64,000 bases of DNA from Burkholderia sp. BCC1644 (GCF_902833225.1 NZ_CADFEI010000012.1:124001-188000); one strand, 5' to 3'. Counted from the stretch's first letter, positions 38,371 to 48,177 are shown. Numbers and translations: made by a program. The notes: a model not told the origin generated them from the letters alone.

Positions 38371-38571
38371 ATGACGGAGGTCAAGCGGGGCGGGTCGTTC
38401 GGCCAGGCGCTGAAAGCCGTGCTGTGGTCGTTCTTCGGGGTGCGCAAGCGGCGCGACCTGGAGGCCGATGCGACGCAACTGAATCCGCTGCACGTGCTGA
38501 TCGTCGCGTTGCTCGCGGCCGGCGTGTTCATCGGCGTGCTGATCCTGATCGTGCGTGCCGTCGTGGGCTGA
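38371..38571 (+). CDS. DUF2970 membrane protein
   Basis: 66-residue protein with a basic N-terminal part (GQALKAVLWSFFGVRKRRDLEADATQLNPLH) and one C-terminal helix (VLIVALLAAGVFIGVLILIVRAVV). The family occurs inside cytochrome oxidase operons of beta-proteobacteria; a function is not known to me. It begins 16 bases after ctaG and precedes the subunit III gene. Confidence 0.82.
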   Translation: MTEVKRGGSFGQALKAVLWSFFGVRKRRDLEADATQLNPLHVLIVALLAAGVFIGVLILIVRAVVG

Positions 38572-38723
38572 GGCGCGCGGCTAGCGGCCCGCGGTCACGA
38601 AAGAATGCAGTGCGCAGCGCCACGGCGCTGCGTGCAGGAAAGAGCGGTAGCAGTCGTGCCGCGCAAGAAATAAAGCCGGAGCGGTTTCCGGTACACAAAT
38701 TGGACAGAAGTGGAGAATCAAGC

Positions 38724-39581
38724 ATGAGCGGTCAAAACCAGACCCCGTACTATTTCGTGCCGCATCCGTCGCACCATCCGATCAGTGCGGCCATCGGCCT
38801 GCTGGTCATGCTCGGATCGGCGGCGCTGTGGATCAACGGTCACGACTGGGCGCCGTTTACGGCGCTGCTCGGCCTGCTGTGGTTGCTCTTCACGCTGTAT
38901 CACTGGTTCGGCGACGCGATCGCCGAATCGGAAGGCGGTCATTACGGCAAGAACGTCGACAAGTCGTACCGCTGGAGCATGAGCTGGTTCATCTTCTCGG
39001 AAGTGATGTTCTTCGGCGCGTTCTTCGGCGCGCTGTTCTATGCGCGTGAAATCGCGCTGCACCAGCTCGGCAGCCTCGACTACAAGCTGATCTGGCCGGA
39101 CTTCTCCGCCGTGTGGCCGAACGAAGGCCCCGCCGCGCTCGCCGGTCACTTCAAGACGATGGGCCCGTGGCCGATCCCGACGCTGAACACCGCGTTCCTG
39201 CTGTCGTCGGGCGTGACGCTGACGATCTCGCACCATGCACTGCGTGACGATCATCGCAAGAAGGCGATCGCCTGGCTGGCTGCGACGCTCGCGTTCGGTA
39301 TCTGCTTCCTGTTCCTGCAGGGCTTCGAGTACTACCACGCGTACAACGAACTGAACCTGACGCTGAACTCGGGTGTGTACGGTTCGACGTTCTTCCTGCT
39401 GACGGGCTTCCACGGTTTCCACGTGTTCCTCGGCGGCACGATGCTCGCGGTGGTGCTGGTGCGGATGATCCGCGGCCACTTCAAGCCCGATCATCACTTC
39501 GCATTCGAAGGCGCCGCGTGGTACTGGCACTTCGTCGACGTCGTCTGGCTCGGCCTGTACGTCGTCGTCTACTGGCTGTAA
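38724..39581 (+). CDS. ctaE: Cytochrome c oxidase subunit III
   Basis: Seven-helix, 285-residue subunit III, which stabilises the aa3 oxidase and supports proton supply. Family segments: PYYFVPHPSHHPISAAIGLL, WSMSWFIFSEVMFFGAFFGALFYAR, LNTAFLLSSGVTLTISHHAL, FLLTGFHGFHVFLGG and the C-terminal WHFVDVVWLGLYVVVYWL. A strong terminator begins nine bases after the stop, closing the structural-gene part of the cluster. Confidence 0.96.
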   Translation: MSGQNQTPYYFVPHPSHHPISAAIGLLVMLGSAALWINGHDWAPFTALLGLLWLLFTLYHWFGDAIAESEGGHYGKNVDKSYRWSMSWFIFSEVMFFGAFFGALFYAREIALHQLGSLDYKLIWPDFSAVWPNEGPAALAGHFKTMGPWPIPTLNTAFLLSSGVTLTISHHALRDDHRKKAIAWLAATLAFGICFLFLQGFEYYHAYNELNLTLNSGVYGSTFFLLTGFHGFHVFLGGTMLAVVLVRMIRGHFKPDHHFAFEGAAWYWHFVDVVWLGLYVVVYWL

Positions 39582-39589
39582 ATGGAACG

Positions 39590-39621
39590 ACGGCCCGCGC
39601 AGCAATGCGCGGGCCGTTTTC
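39590..39621 (+). terminator. Intrinsic terminator after subunit III
   Basis: Perfect 11-base arms ACGGCCCGCGC (39590-39600) and GCGCGGGCCGT (39607-39617), six-base loop, then TTTT. Confidence 0.88.
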
Positions 39622-39668
39622 ATTGGTGTCGTGGGCGCGGCAGCGAGGCTGCGAGCGACACCACCCTG

Positions 39669-39700
39669 GCGCCGCCGCGACTCAGTCAGGCGGCGCTTTT
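39669..39700 (+). terminator. Possible second terminator
   Basis: Arms GCGCCGCC (39669-39676) and GGCGGCGC (39689-39696) with a 12-base loop, followed by TTTTGCTT. It may back up the first terminator; the loop is long, so confidence is moderate. Confidence 0.42.
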
Positions 39701-39755
39701 GCTTGGTGGCGCGGCCGTGCGGCGAAATGTCACAGCGGCCGCGGCGTCGAATCGA

Positions 39756-39965
39756 TCAACGCCCGATCGGCAGGCCGGTCGAATGGATCCAGCCCATCCG
39801 GTTCGCGATCAGGATGAGCAGGAACAGCGACACCGACAGCCCGACGCGGGTGGCGAGCGACCAGACCATGCGCTTCGTGTGGCCGCGGTCGTGCATCATG
39901 AAGTAGAGCGCCGAGCCCATGCTGGCAATGATGAGGACGAAGGCGATGGGAACGAGGATGTGCAT
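39756..39965 (-). CDS. DUF2909 twin-transmembrane protein
   Basis: 69-residue protein with two helices (MHILVPIAFVLIIASMGSALYF and WSLATRVGLSVSLFLLILIA) joined by a short charged loop MMHDRGHTKRM, the DUF2909 pattern. It is the only gene of the cox region on the minus strand, between subunit III and SURF1. Function is unknown; conserved linkage with oxidase assembly genes suggests a role there. Confidence 0.82.
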   Translation of the reverse strand: MHILVPIAFVLIIASMGSALYFMMHDRGHTKRMVWSLATRVGLSVSLFLLILIANRMGWIHSTGLPIGR

Positions 39966-40046
39966 GACACGAACCGGACGACGGCAATTCGAAAGGAAGA
40001 GGATAATTATCGCACTTCGCTTTCGCGCACGTGCCGGGCGGGCCGC

Positions 40047-40760
40047 ATGATGAAGATTCGCTGGCTGCCCGCGCTGCTGATTCTCGTCGTCGTCGCCGTG
40101 ACGATCCGGCTCGGCTTCTGGCAGCGCGACCGCGCGCACCAGAAGGAAGCGCTGCAGGCGAGCATCGCGCGCTACGAGCAGGCGTTGCCCGTCGATGTCG
40201 GCGCGCAGCCGATGCCGCTCGCGTCGATCGAGTTTCATCGCGTGCGGGCCAAGGGCCGGTTTCTGCCCGAGCAGGCGGTGTTCCTCGACAATCGGCCGTA
40301 TAACGACCAGCCGGGTTTTTACGTCGTGATGCCGTTTAAACTCACGGGCGGCGGTGTCGTGCTCGTGAATCGCGGCTGGCTGCCGCGCAATATTTCCGAT
40401 CGCACGGCGATCGAGCCGTTCGCGACGCCGGCGGGCGACGTGGAGATCGTCGGCATCGCGCGTGCCGACGCATCGCGTGCGTTCGAGCTGGGTGAAGGCG
40501 GGTCGGCCGCGCACCAGAAGATCCGGCAGAACCTGGACGTCGCCGGGTATGCGAAGGAAACGGGGCTGCCGCTGCAGCCGTTCGTGATCCAGCAGACCAG
40601 CGACGACGGCGACAAGCTCGTGCGCGACTGGCCGGCGGCGACGACCGGCGTCGAGCGCAATTACGGTTACATGTTTCAGTGGTGGGCGATGGCGGCTGCC
40701 GCGCTCGGCTTCGGCCTGTACGCCGCGCGGCGTGCGGCGAAGAAGTCGGCCGGCGCATGA
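40047..40760 (+). CDS. SURF1-family oxidase assembly protein
   Basis: 237-residue SURF1 homologue, which helps insert heme a into subunit I. Two membrane helices flank a periplasmic domain: MKIRWLPALLILVVVAVTIRLGFWQRDRAHQK at the N-terminus, VFLDNRPYNDQPGFYVVMPF and VLVNRGWLPR in the middle, and NYGYMFQWWAMAAAALGFGLY at the C-terminus. Two adjacent ATGs (40047, 40050) may serve as start. It heads the assembly-factor half of the cluster. Confidence 0.92.
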   Translation: MMKIRWLPALLILVVVAVTIRLGFWQRDRAHQKEALQASIARYEQALPVDVGAQPMPLASIEFHRVRAKGRFLPEQAVFLDNRPYNDQPGFYVVMPFKLTGGGVVLVNRGWLPRNISDRTAIEPFATPAGDVEIVGIARADASRAFELGEGGSAAHQKIRQNLDVAGYAKETGLPLQPFVIQQTSDDGDKLVRDWPAATTGVERNYGYMFQWWAMAAAALGFGLYAARRAAKKSAGA

Positions 40761-40814
40761 GCGCCATGCCAGGACGCGGCGCTGGCGCCGCGGGTTCGTT
40801 TCGAGAGGTCTGAT

Positions 40815-41447
40815 TTGTCCATGCAATCTTCCCGTCAGGGTCCGGCCGCTGCGCCGATCTCGCCTGCGGCCCGCAAGCGCGGCCGCTGGATGCTCGTGCT
40901 GCTGGGTCTCGTGTGCGCCGCGCCGATGATCGCGTCGTATTTCACCTATTACGTGATCAAGCCGAAGGGCGGATCGACGAACTACGGCACGCTGATCGAG
41001 CCGCAGCGCCCGATTCCGGCCGATCTGCAGGTGACCGACGAAACCGGCAAGACCGTGCCGCTGTCGTCGCTGCGCGGCGTGTGGCTGTTCGTGATGACCG
41101 ACAGCAGCGCGTGCGACGACGCATGCGCGCAGAAGCTCTATTTCATGCGCCAGATCCGCGTCACGCAGGCGGGCGAGCGGCACCGGATCACGATGGTGTG
41201 GCTGCGCAGCGATGCCGGCGCGATGCCGCAGAAGGTGCTCGACGCGTACCCGGACACGCGCCGGCTCGTCGCCGATCCGGCAGCGGTTGCCGCATGGCTG
41301 CCGGCCGACACCGGCACGAAGGACAGCGACCACATCTACATGGTCGACCCGAACGGCAACCTGATGATGCGGTTCCCGAAAGACCCGAATCCCAGCAAGA
41401 TCAAGTCGGACGTGACGAAGCTGCTGAAGTGGTCGAGCATCGGTTAA
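40815..41447 (+). CDS. SCO-like membrane protein of the oxidase cluster
   Basis: 210 residues from the TTG at 40815 (GAGAGG six bases upstream); the ATG at 40821 is an alternative. One membrane helix (about 25-47), then a thioredoxin-fold domain: VPLSSLRGVWLFVMTDSSAC, a Cys-X3-Cys pair (Cys100, Cys104) and His173 in KDSDHIYMVDPNGNLMMRF. This spacing copies the copper site of SCO1 proteins (compare CPDVC and MDH in the gene at 43515), but the Pro of CPxxC is absent. It is known in related genomes only under vague oxidase-associated names. A copper or redox role in CuA assembly is inferred. Confidence 0.82.
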   Translation: MSMQSSRQGPAAAPISPAARKRGRWMLVLLGLVCAAPMIASYFTYYVIKPKGGSTNYGTLIEPQRPIPADLQVTDETGKTVPLSSLRGVWLFVMTDSSACDDACAQKLYFMRQIRVTQAGERHRITMVWLRSDAGAMPQKVLDAYPDTRRLVADPAAVAAWLPADTGTKDSDHIYMVDPNGNLMMRFPKDPNPSKIKSDVTKLLKWSSIG

Positions 41448-41472
41448 GGCAAGAGAACGAGGCACCATTCCG

Positions 41473-42585
41473 ATGTCGTATCTACTGCAACTCGGCCTGA
41501 TCGGCTTCTGCATCGCGCTGCTGCCGCTGTCGTACGTGTGGGTGAAGGCCGACGACAACAAGTTTCGCAAGCTGGTGTGGATCACCACCTTCCTGACGCT
41601 CGACCTCGTGATGTTCGGCGGCTTCACGCGCCTGACCGATTCGGGGCTCGGCTGCCCGGACTGGCCCGGCTGCTACGGCACGTCGTCGCCGTTCATCGCG
41701 CACGCCGCGATCACGGCCGCACACCAAGCGATGCCGACGGGCCCCGTCAGCATGTCGAAGGCGTGGATCGAGATGATCCACCGCTATTTCGCGATGGCGA
41801 TCGGCGTGCTGATCATCGCGCAGGTCGTGATCGCATGGGCCGCGCGCCTGCGCCGCCGCCCGCTGCACGTGTCGCCGTGGTGGCCGACGAGCCTGCTGCT
41901 GCTGATCCTCGTGCAGGGCGCGTTCGGCGCGTGGACGGTCACGATGAAGCTGCAGCCGGTGATCGTCACGATCCACCTGCTGCTCGGCCTCACGCTGCTC
42001 GGCACGCTTGGCTGGCTCGCGGCGCGGCAGACGCCGCTGCCGTCCCATGACCCGGAGGCCGGGCGCTACCGTGCGGCCGCGCTCGCGGCGCTCGTGCTGC
42101 TGGTCGTGCAGATCGCGCTCGGCGGCTGGGTGAGCACCAACTACGCGGTGCTCGCATGCACCGACTTCCCGACCTGCAACGGCCAGTGGATCCCGCCGAT
42201 GGACTTTGAGCACGGCTTCCACCTGTGGCGCGCGCTCGGGATGACGAAGGACGGCGAGGCGATCACGCAGGACGCGCTGGTCGCGATCCACTGGACGCAC
42301 CGCACGTTCGCGTTCGTCGTGGTCGCGTACCTGGTCGCGTTCGCACTGAAGATGCGCCGCTTCGAATCGCTGCGGCGGCCCGCGAACGGCGTGCTGCTGG
42401 TCGTGCTGCTGCAGTTCGTGACGGGCCTGACCAACATCGTGCTGCAGTGGCCGCTGCCGGTCGCCGTCGCGCACAACGGCGGGGCCGCGATCCTGCTGCT
42501 GCTCGTCGTCATGTTAAACTTTCGCATCCTTTCAAGCCGCCCCGGCCGTGTCGCGCAGCCCGCGCGCGACGCCGCCCCGGCGTGA
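41473..42585 (+). CDS. ctaA: Heme A synthase (COX15/CtaA)
   Basis: 370-residue, eight-helix enzyme converting heme O to heme A. Two homologous four-helix halves carry heme-ligand His pairs: [21 protein letters not shown] with [12 protein letters not shown], and [21 protein letters not shown] with [13 protein letters not shown] and AVAHNGGAA. It overlaps closely with ctaB, which makes its substrate. Confidence 0.95.
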   Translation: MSYLLQLGLIGFCIALLPLSYVWVKADDNKFRKLVWITTFLTLDLVMFGGFTRLTDSGLGCPDWPGCYGTSSPFIAHAAITAAHQAMPTGPVSMSKAWIEMIHRYFAMAIGVLIIAQVVIAWAARLRRRPLHVSPWWPTSLLLLILVQGAFGAWTVTMKLQPVIVTIHLLLGLTLLGTLGWLAARQTPLPSHDPEAGRYRAAALAALVLLVVQIALGGWVSTNYAVLACTDFPTCNGQWIPPMDFEHGFHLWRALGMTKDGEAITQDALVAIHWTHRTFAFVVVAYLVAFALKMRRFESLRRPANGVLLVVLLQFVTGLTNIVLQWPLPVAVAHNGGAAILLLLVVMLNFRILSSRPGRVAQPARDAAPA

Positions 42586-42593
42586 CCGTCCCC

Positions 42594-43496
42594 ATGCAAA
42601 GCACCCTCTCCCAATCGCCCGGTAGCCGCTTCTCCCAGTACATGGCGCTGACGAAGCCGCGTGTCACGCAGCTCGCGGTGTTCTGCGCGGTGATCGGCAT
42701 GTTCCTCGCGACGCCGGGCATGGTGCCCTGGCATGTGCTGATCGGCGGCACGGTCGGCATCTGGCTGCTGGCCGGCGCCGCGTTCGCGATCAACTGCCTC
42801 GTCGAACAGAAGATCGACGCGATGATGCGCCGTACCGCATGGCGCCCGTCCGCGCGCGGCGAGATCACGACGCCGCAGATCCTGCTGTTCTCGGCGCTGC
42901 TGGGCAGCGTCGGCGCATGGACGCTCTATACGTTTACGAATCCGCTGACGATGTGGCTGACGATCGCCACCTTCGTCGGCTACGCGGTGATCTACACGCT
43001 GCTGCTCAAGCCGATGACGCCGCAGAACATCGTGATCGGCGGCGCATCGGGCGCGATGCCGCCGGCGCTCGGCTGGGCCGCCGTCACCGGCGCGGTGCCG
43101 GGCGACGCGTGGATCCTCGTGCTGATCATCTTCGTGTGGACGCCGCCGCATTTCTGGGTGCTCGCGCTGTATCGCCGCAAGGATTACGAGAACGCGGGGC
43201 TGCCGATGCTGCCCGTCACGCACGGCGAGAAGTTCACGCGGCTGCATATCCTGCTGTACACGGTGATCCTGTTCGCGGTCACGCTGATGCCGTTCATCTC
43301 CGGGATGAGCGGGGCCGTCTACCTGACGAGCGCGGTGCTGCTCGGCGCGGTGTTCCTCGCGTATGCGTGGAAGATCTACCGCGACTATTCGGATGAACTT
43401 GCCCGCAAGGCCTTCCGCTACTCGATCGTCTACCTGTCGCTGCTGTTCGCCGCGCTGCTCGTCGATCACTACGCACGCCCGTTGCTCGGCGTGTAA
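42594..43496 (+). CDS. ctaB: Protoheme IX farnesyltransferase (heme O synthase)
   Basis: 300-residue UbiA-type prenyltransferase attaching farnesyl to protoheme. Family motifs: [23 protein letters not shown], the Asp-rich [19 protein letters not shown] and [20 protein letters not shown], with about nine helices. Start at ATG 42594; an in-frame GTG at 42582 overlapping the ctaA stop is an alternative. Its product goes to CtaA. Confidence 0.95.
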   Translation: MQSTLSQSPGSRFSQYMALTKPRVTQLAVFCAVIGMFLATPGMVPWHVLIGGTVGIWLLAGAAFAINCLVEQKIDAMMRRTAWRPSARGEITTPQILLFSALLGSVGAWTLYTFTNPLTMWLTIATFVGYAVIYTLLLKPMTPQNIVIGGASGAMPPALGWAAVTGAVPGDAWILVLIIFVWTPPHFWVLALYRRKDYENAGLPMLPVTHGEKFTRLHILLYTVILFAVTLMPFISGMSGAVYLTSAVLLGAVFLAYAWKIYRDYSDELARKAFRYSIVYLSLLFAALLVDHYARPLLGV

Positions 43497-43514
43497 CCGC
43501 ACGGTTTGAACGCA

Positions 43515-44132
43515 ATGCTCCATTCACGGTTCGGGCGCCGCGCGCGCCAAGGCTGGATGCTCGCGTGCGCATTCACGGCAGCGCTGCTGCTCGCCGGATG
43601 CGACAACGCGCCGAAATTCCAGAATCTCGACATCACCGGCAACACGCAGTTCGGCAGCGACTTCTCGCTGCCCGATACGGCCGGCAAGGTGCGCACGCTC
43701 GGCGATTTCAAGGGCCGTGCGGTCGTGATGTTCTTCGGCTATACGCACTGCCCGGACGTGTGCCCGACGACGATGGCCGAGCTGTCCGAAGCGCTGAAGC
43801 AACTCGGGCCCGATGCCGCGAAACGCGTGCAGGTGCTGTTCGTCACCGTCGATCCGGAGCGTGACACGCCGGCGCTGCTCGGCCAGTACGTGCCCGCGTT
43901 CGATCCGTCGTTCATCGGCCTGCGGCCGGCCGACGAAGCGGCGCTGAAGAAGGTCACGAAGGATTTCCGCGTGTACTACGCGAAGGTGCCCGGCAAGACG
44001 CCCGGCAGCTACACGATGGATCACACGGCCGCGAGCTACGTGTTCGATCGCGACGGCAAGCTGCGCCTGTTCGTGCGCGATGGCCAGGGCCCCGCCCCGT
44101 GGGTCCACGACCTGAAGCTGCTGGTCGACTGA
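43515..44132 (+). CDS. SCO1/SenC-family copper chaperone lipoprotein
   Basis: 205-residue protein with a lipoprotein signal (lipobox LLAGC, Cys29) and a thioredoxin-fold SCO domain: GYTHCPDVCPTTMAEL with copper ligands Cys79 and Cys83, VTVDPERDTP, and His170 in YTMDHTAASYVFDRDGKLRL. SCO proteins metallate or reduce the CuA site of subunit II. It ends the oxidase cluster. An in-frame TTG at 43506 is a less likely start. Confidence 0.93.
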   Translation: MLHSRFGRRARQGWMLACAFTAALLLAGCDNAPKFQNLDITGNTQFGSDFSLPDTAGKVRTLGDFKGRAVVMFFGYTHCPDVCPTTMAELSEALKQLGPDAAKRVQVLFVTVDPERDTPALLGQYVPAFDPSFIGLRPADEAALKKVTKDFRVYYAKVPGKTPGSYTMDHTAASYVFDRDGKLRLFVRDGQGPAPWVHDLKLLVD

Positions 44133-44273
44133 CCGGCAGCCGTCGGGCGCACGGCCCGGCGTTGCACGTGACGGCCAATCTGCGCCGTCACGCTTTCCCT
44201 CTGTTCCCGTTGTCTGCATGCGCTGCCCGTCGGGCGGCGCGTCGGCTTGCGCGTGCGGTGCGCCGGTGCCGCG

Positions 44274-44564
44274 TTACGGCAGCGCCGGCACGTTGAAGCC
44301 GGATGCGGCGCGCGTGACCCGGAATTCGGTCACGCGATAGGTGGCGAGCCCTTCGGTGACGAACGGGTCGGTCGCGAGGATCGCGTCGAGTGCGTCGCGA
44401 TCGATGCGGGCCGCGAGGATCACGCCGCCTTCGCGCGGCACCTTCGGCCCCGCCGCGATGAAGATGCCCTTGTCGAACTGCGGCTGCAGATACGCGCGGT
44501 GGCGTTCGAGCGCGTCGTCGATGCGCTCGAGCGACGCGGTGTAGTGGATGTCGATGACGTACAT
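44274..44564 (-). CDS. YciI-family protein
   Basis: 96-residue small alpha-beta protein with the YciI/YCII fold: [41 protein letters not shown], then [37 protein letters not shown]. The conserved His (RHRAYL) and Asp (TDPF) of the putative active site are present. Its substrate is unknown. It converges on the SCO1 gene and is divergent from the chemoreceptor gene. Confidence 0.87.
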   Translation of the reverse strand: MYVIDIHYTASLERIDDALERHRAYLQPQFDKGIFIAAGPKVPREGGVILAARIDRDALDAILATDPFVTEGLATYRVTEFRVTRAASGFNVPALP

Positions 44565-44777
44565 GGATGGCCCTGGAATGACGCCGGCGCGTTGCGCACC
44601 GGTCGGCCGGTCTTTGTAGCACAGCGGATCGGGGCTGTCGCGCCGGCACGGTCCGTCGCCCGCCAGCTCGCCGTGCCGTCGCGTATTCAAGTTGTAAGCC
44701 TCGTTGCCGTAAATAAAAGAGCAACGTTTGCGCGGGACAGGCCGTTCGCGCGCATCGACATCGACAAAGGCACGCAG

Positions 44778-46415
44778 ATGAGCAGAATGAGTTTGAATCG
44801 CAAGCTGTGGCTCGCGCTTGCGCTGGTATGGATCGGTCTCCTGGGCGTCGGCGCATGGAGCGCGTACGAGACGCGCGCGACGATGCTGGACGAACGCAAG
44901 GCGGGCATCGCGAATCTCGTCGATTCGGCGGCCGGCATCGTGAAGGCGTATCACGCGCTCGCGCAGAGCGGTACGCTGCCCGAGGCCGACGCGAAGCGCG
45001 ACGCGCTCGCGAGTCTCGCCGCGATGCGCTACGGCGATTCGGGCTACGTGTTCGTGATGGACTCTAAGCCGGTCGTGCTGATGCATCCGACGCTGCCGAA
45101 ACTCGTCAACACGCAGGTCGGCGACTATCTCGATCCGGACGGCAAGCCGCTGTTCGTGACGATCCTGAACGCCGCGCAGGCGACCGGCAGCGGTTTCGCC
45201 GAATATCGCGGGCGGCTGCCGCACAGCGAGACGGCCGTGCCGAAGATCAGCTACGTCACGCGATTCGCGCCGTGGGACTGGAACATCTCGAGCGGCGTGT
45301 TCCTGAAGGACATCGACACCCTCTATTACCGGACGCTTCTGGTCCACCTCGCGGTGGTGTTCGTGATCGGCTTCGTGATCAGCGCGGCGATGCTAGTGAT
45401 CATCCGCAACGTGCGCGGCAGCCTGGGCGGCGAGCCCGACGAAGCGGCCGCGCTCGCGGCGCGCATCGCGCAGGGCGACCTGACGCAGCCGGTACCCGTG
45501 CGCGCAGGCGACCGCACGAGCATGATGGCCGCGATGCACGACATGCAGGCGCGGCTGCAGGCGACGATCGGCGGGATCCGCCAGTCGGCCGAATCGATTG
45601 CGTCGGCGAGCCGCCAGATCTCGGCCGGCAACGACGACCTGTCGCAGCGCACCGAGGAGCAGGCCGCGTCGCTTGAAGAAACGGCCGCGAGCATGGAGCA
45701 GCTGACCGCGACCGTGAAGCAGAACGCGGACAACGCGCGGCAGGCGAGCGGGCTGGCGAACAGCGCATCGGACATCGCGCGCGCCGGCAGCGACGTCGTG
45801 AATCGCGTGATCGGCACGATGGGCGAGATCGACGACAGCTCGCGCAAGATCGCCGACATCATCGGCGTGATCGAGGGCATCGCGTTCCAGACCAACATCC
45901 TCGCGCTGAACGCGGCGGTCGAAGCCGCGCGTGCGGGCGAGCAGGGCCGCGGCTTCGCGGTGGTCGCGGGCGAAGTGCGCTCGCTCGCGCAGCGCAGCGC
46001 GACGGCCTCGAAGGAGATCCGCGAGCTGATCGTCGCGTCGGTCGAGCGCGTGCGCAACGGGTCGACGCTGGTCGGCCAGGCCGGCACGACGATGGGCGAG
46101 ATCCTGCAGGCCGTCGCGCGCGTGACCGACATCATGGGCGAGATCGCGGCCGCGTCCGAGGAGCAGGCGAGCGGCATCACGCAGGTCGGGCGCGCGGTCA
46201 CGCAGATGGACCAGGTGACGCAACAGAACGCGGCGCTCGTCGAGGAGGCCGCGGCGGCGGCCGCGTCGCTGCAGGAACAGGCCGCGCGGCTGCGCGATGC
46301 GGTCGGCGCGTTCCGCGTCAGCGACGCGGGCGGGCTGGCGTCGCGCCGGGCCGGCGAGCGGGTGGCCGAACCCGCGTTCGGCACGAAGGCGGCCGACGAG
46401 GCGGTGGTGATGTGA
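44778..46415 (+). CDS. Methyl-accepting chemotaxis protein with Cache sensor
   Basis: 545-residue chemoreceptor. Two membrane helices (about 8-28 and 190-212) bracket a periplasmic single-Cache domain ([41 protein letters not shown]). A HAMP region follows, then a long helical signalling domain with the conserved hairpin tip [42 protein letters not shown]. No C-terminal NWETF-type CheR-binding pentapeptide is present. The ligand cannot be predicted, although Cache domains of this sort often bind small organic acids. Confidence 0.94.
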   Translation: MSRMSLNRKLWLALALVWIGLLGVGAWSAYETRATMLDERKAGIANLVDSAAGIVKAYHALAQSGTLPEADAKRDALASLAAMRYGDSGYVFVMDSKPVVLMHPTLPKLVNTQVGDYLDPDGKPLFVTILNAAQATGSGFAEYRGRLPHSETAVPKISYVTRFAPWDWNISSGVFLKDIDTLYYRTLLVHLAVVFVIGFVISAAMLVIIRNVRGSLGGEPDEAAALAARIAQGDLTQPVPVRAGDRTSMMAAMHDMQARLQATIGGIRQSAESIASASRQISAGNDDLSQRTEEQAASLEETAASMEQLTATVKQNADNARQASGLANSASDIARAGSDVVNRVIGTMGEIDDSSRKIADIIGVIEGIAFQTNILALNAAVEAARAGEQGRGFAVVAGEVRSLAQRSATASKEIRELIVASVERVRNGSTLVGQAGTTMGEILQAVARVTDIMGEIAAASEEQASGITQVGRAVTQMDQVTQQNAALVEEAAAAAASLQEQAARLRDAVGAFRVSDAGGLASRRAGERVAEPAFGTKAADEAVVM

Positions 46416-46619
46416 CGCGTGCCGGCCGATGCGCGACACGTTGAAACGCAACTAACGGCCAAGTCGCGCGACGGCCGCCGGCACCGCTGCGGTGCATACC
46501 CATATGAGCGGGATGTATTTCACTTCCCGCCGATCCTGTGACACCATTTGCCCCTTCCTGCGAGTCGGGGCTTACCCGTATCGCGCCCCATTTCCAGTAA
46601 GCAAGAAAGCGAGAAACAG

Positions 46620-47435
46620 ATGAAGCGTCGCAGTCTCCTGAAGGTATTTTCCGTGCTGGCCACCGGCGCAGCGCTGACGCTGTCGGCAGGCGCGCACGCC
46701 GAAGACAAGGTGATCAAGGTCGGCACGGTCGCCGGCCCGGATTCGGAAGTGTGGCAGCTGGTGCAGAAGGTCGCGAAGGAGAAGGAAGGCCTGAACGTGA
46801 AGGTCATCGAGTTCAACGACTACGTGCAGCCGAACGCTGCGCTCGACTCGGGCGACCTCGACGCGAACAGCTTCCAGCACCAGCCCTACCTCGACAGCCA
46901 GGTGAAGCAGCGCGGCTACAAGATCGTCAGCGCCGGCCTGACCTACATCTCGCCGATGGGCGTGTACTCGAAGAAGTTCAAGGCGCTGAAGGACCTGCCG
47001 CAAGGCGCGAAGCTCGCGGTGCCGAACGATCCGTCGAACGAGAACCGCGCGCTGCTGCTGTTGCAGACGCAAGGCGTGATCAAGCTGAAGGCGGGCGCCG
47101 GCACGGGCGGCAACAACGCGACGGTGCTCGACATCGCCGAGAACCCGAAGAAGCTGAAGATCTCCGAACTCGACGCCGCGCAACTGCCGCGCGTGCTGTC
47201 GGACGTCGACGCAGCCGTGATCAACACGAACTACGCGCTGGCCGCGAACCTGCAGCCGACCAAGGACGCGATCGCACTCGAAGCGCTGACGAGCCCGTAT
47301 GCGAACCTGATCGCCGTGCGCGCGAAGGACAAGGATCAGCCGTGGGTGAAGAAGCTGGTCAAGGCGTACCAGTCGCCGGAAGTGCGGGAATTCATCAAGA
47401 AGCAGTTCAAGGGCTCGATGGTCGCGTCGTTCTGA
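46620..47435 (+). CDS. MetQ/NlpA-family substrate-binding protein
   Basis: 271-residue periplasmic binding protein of the MetQ family (D/L-methionine uptake in characterised members). A cleavable signal peptide (MKRRSLLKVFSVLATGAALTLSAGAHA) lacks a lipobox Cys, unlike enterobacterial MetQ. Core: VIKVGTVAGPDSEVWQLV, VKVIEFNDYVQPNAALDSGDLDANSFQHQPYL, GAKLAVPNDPSNENRALLLL. No MetN or MetI gene is adjacent, so it is an orphan here. A terminator follows. Confidence 0.92.
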   Translation: MKRRSLLKVFSVLATGAALTLSAGAHAEDKVIKVGTVAGPDSEVWQLVQKVAKEKEGLNVKVIEFNDYVQPNAALDSGDLDANSFQHQPYLDSQVKQRGYKIVSAGLTYISPMGVYSKKFKALKDLPQGAKLAVPNDPSNENRALLLLQTQGVIKLKAGAGTGGNNATVLDIAENPKKLKISELDAAQLPRVLSDVDAAVINTNYALAANLQPTKDAIALEALTSPYANLIAVRAKDKDQPWVKKLVKAYQSPEVREFIKKQFKGSMVASF

Positions 47436-47464
47436 ACGCCGCACACCGGTCGGACCGCTGAACG

Positions 47465-47494
47465 AAAAGGGCCTGCATCGCGCAGGCCCTTTTT
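47465..47494 (+). terminator. Intrinsic terminator of the MetQ-like gene
   Basis: Arms AAAAGGGCCTGC (47465-47476) and GCAGGCCCTTTT (47482-47493) with a five-base loop and a T-rich end, 30 bases past the stop. The symmetric A/T flanks make it usable from both sides, so it may also end the minus-strand gene at 47536. Confidence 0.88.
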
Positions 47495-47535
47495 CATTGG
47501 CGCCCGGTGTTCGGCGTCCGGCGTCCGGCGTCCGT

Positions 47536-47844
47536 TCACATCTCGCCGCGCCGCGAGCAGATCGACATGATCTGCTGGATCGCATAGTTGTCGCGCACGC
47601 CCGGCAGCGACTGCACGACGCACTCGTGAAAGCGCCGCTCGCGCGGCAGCAGCATCGCGTTGTTGCGATACAGCGCGTCGCAGGAGCGCTGGATCAGCTG
47701 CGCCGCCGCGCCGTTGCGGCTTTCGCGCAGCGCGTTGAGCATGCAGTCGTCGTATTGCGCGCTGCCGTCGGTCAGCGCGAACGCCGCACCCGGCAGCGCC
47801 AGCGCGACGGCCGCGAATACGATGGCTCGGATCCCCCGTTTCAT
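47536..47844 (-). CDS. Small secreted protein with four cysteines, unknown function
   Basis: 102-residue product with a clear signal peptide (MKRGIRAIVFAAVALALPGAAFA) and a mature part of about 80 residues carrying four Cys (YDDCML, QRSCDAL, FHECVV, MSICSRR), probably forming two disulfides in the periplasm. GGAGGGCAG directly precedes the ATG at 47844. I do not recognise the family; it looks helical and basic. It is divergent from the ABC transporter genes. Confidence 0.72.
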   Translation of the reverse strand: MKRGIRAIVFAAVALALPGAAFALTDGSAQYDDCMLNALRESRNGAAAQLIQRSCDALYRNNAMLLPRERRFHECVVQSLPGVRDNYAIQQIMSICSRRGEM

Positions 47845-48177
47845 CTGCCCTCCGATGGAGTGGATTGGGTCGGCCGACAGCATAACGTAAAGCCGCGAGC
47901 ACGGCTGACGCGTTGGCCGACGCGGGCCGGAGCCGCCGCCGGGCGGGCCTTGCACGCGGTCGCCGGGCGTCGGCGCGAGCTGCGATCCGGCGTGTCGCGC
48001 GAAAGCGCGGAGTCAGGCGGTGGTCTGCGGAAATGGTATCCTCGTGCGTTCGCCGCTGCACGCTTTCCCGGAGCGTGCGCGGGCCGATCGCCGGCGTATC
48101 GCACGCGCGGCGGCGCCCGCCCGACGGCGGCGGGAATCCATCATCCAGAACCGACACAATACGGGGGAGACTCACCC
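47845..48177. other. Divergent intergenic region before the ABC transporter
   Basis: 333 GC-rich bases between the small secreted protein gene and the substrate-binding-protein gene. TATCCT near 48036 could be a -10 for the transporter. No clear operator, riboswitch or open frame with a ribosome-binding site is visible. Confidence 0.5.

Noticed and set aside
46416-46619. Methionine- or SAM-responsive riboswitch before the MetQ-like gene
   Set aside because: Only a small hairpin (46508-46530) is visible; no conserved riboswitch core could be recognised by eye.
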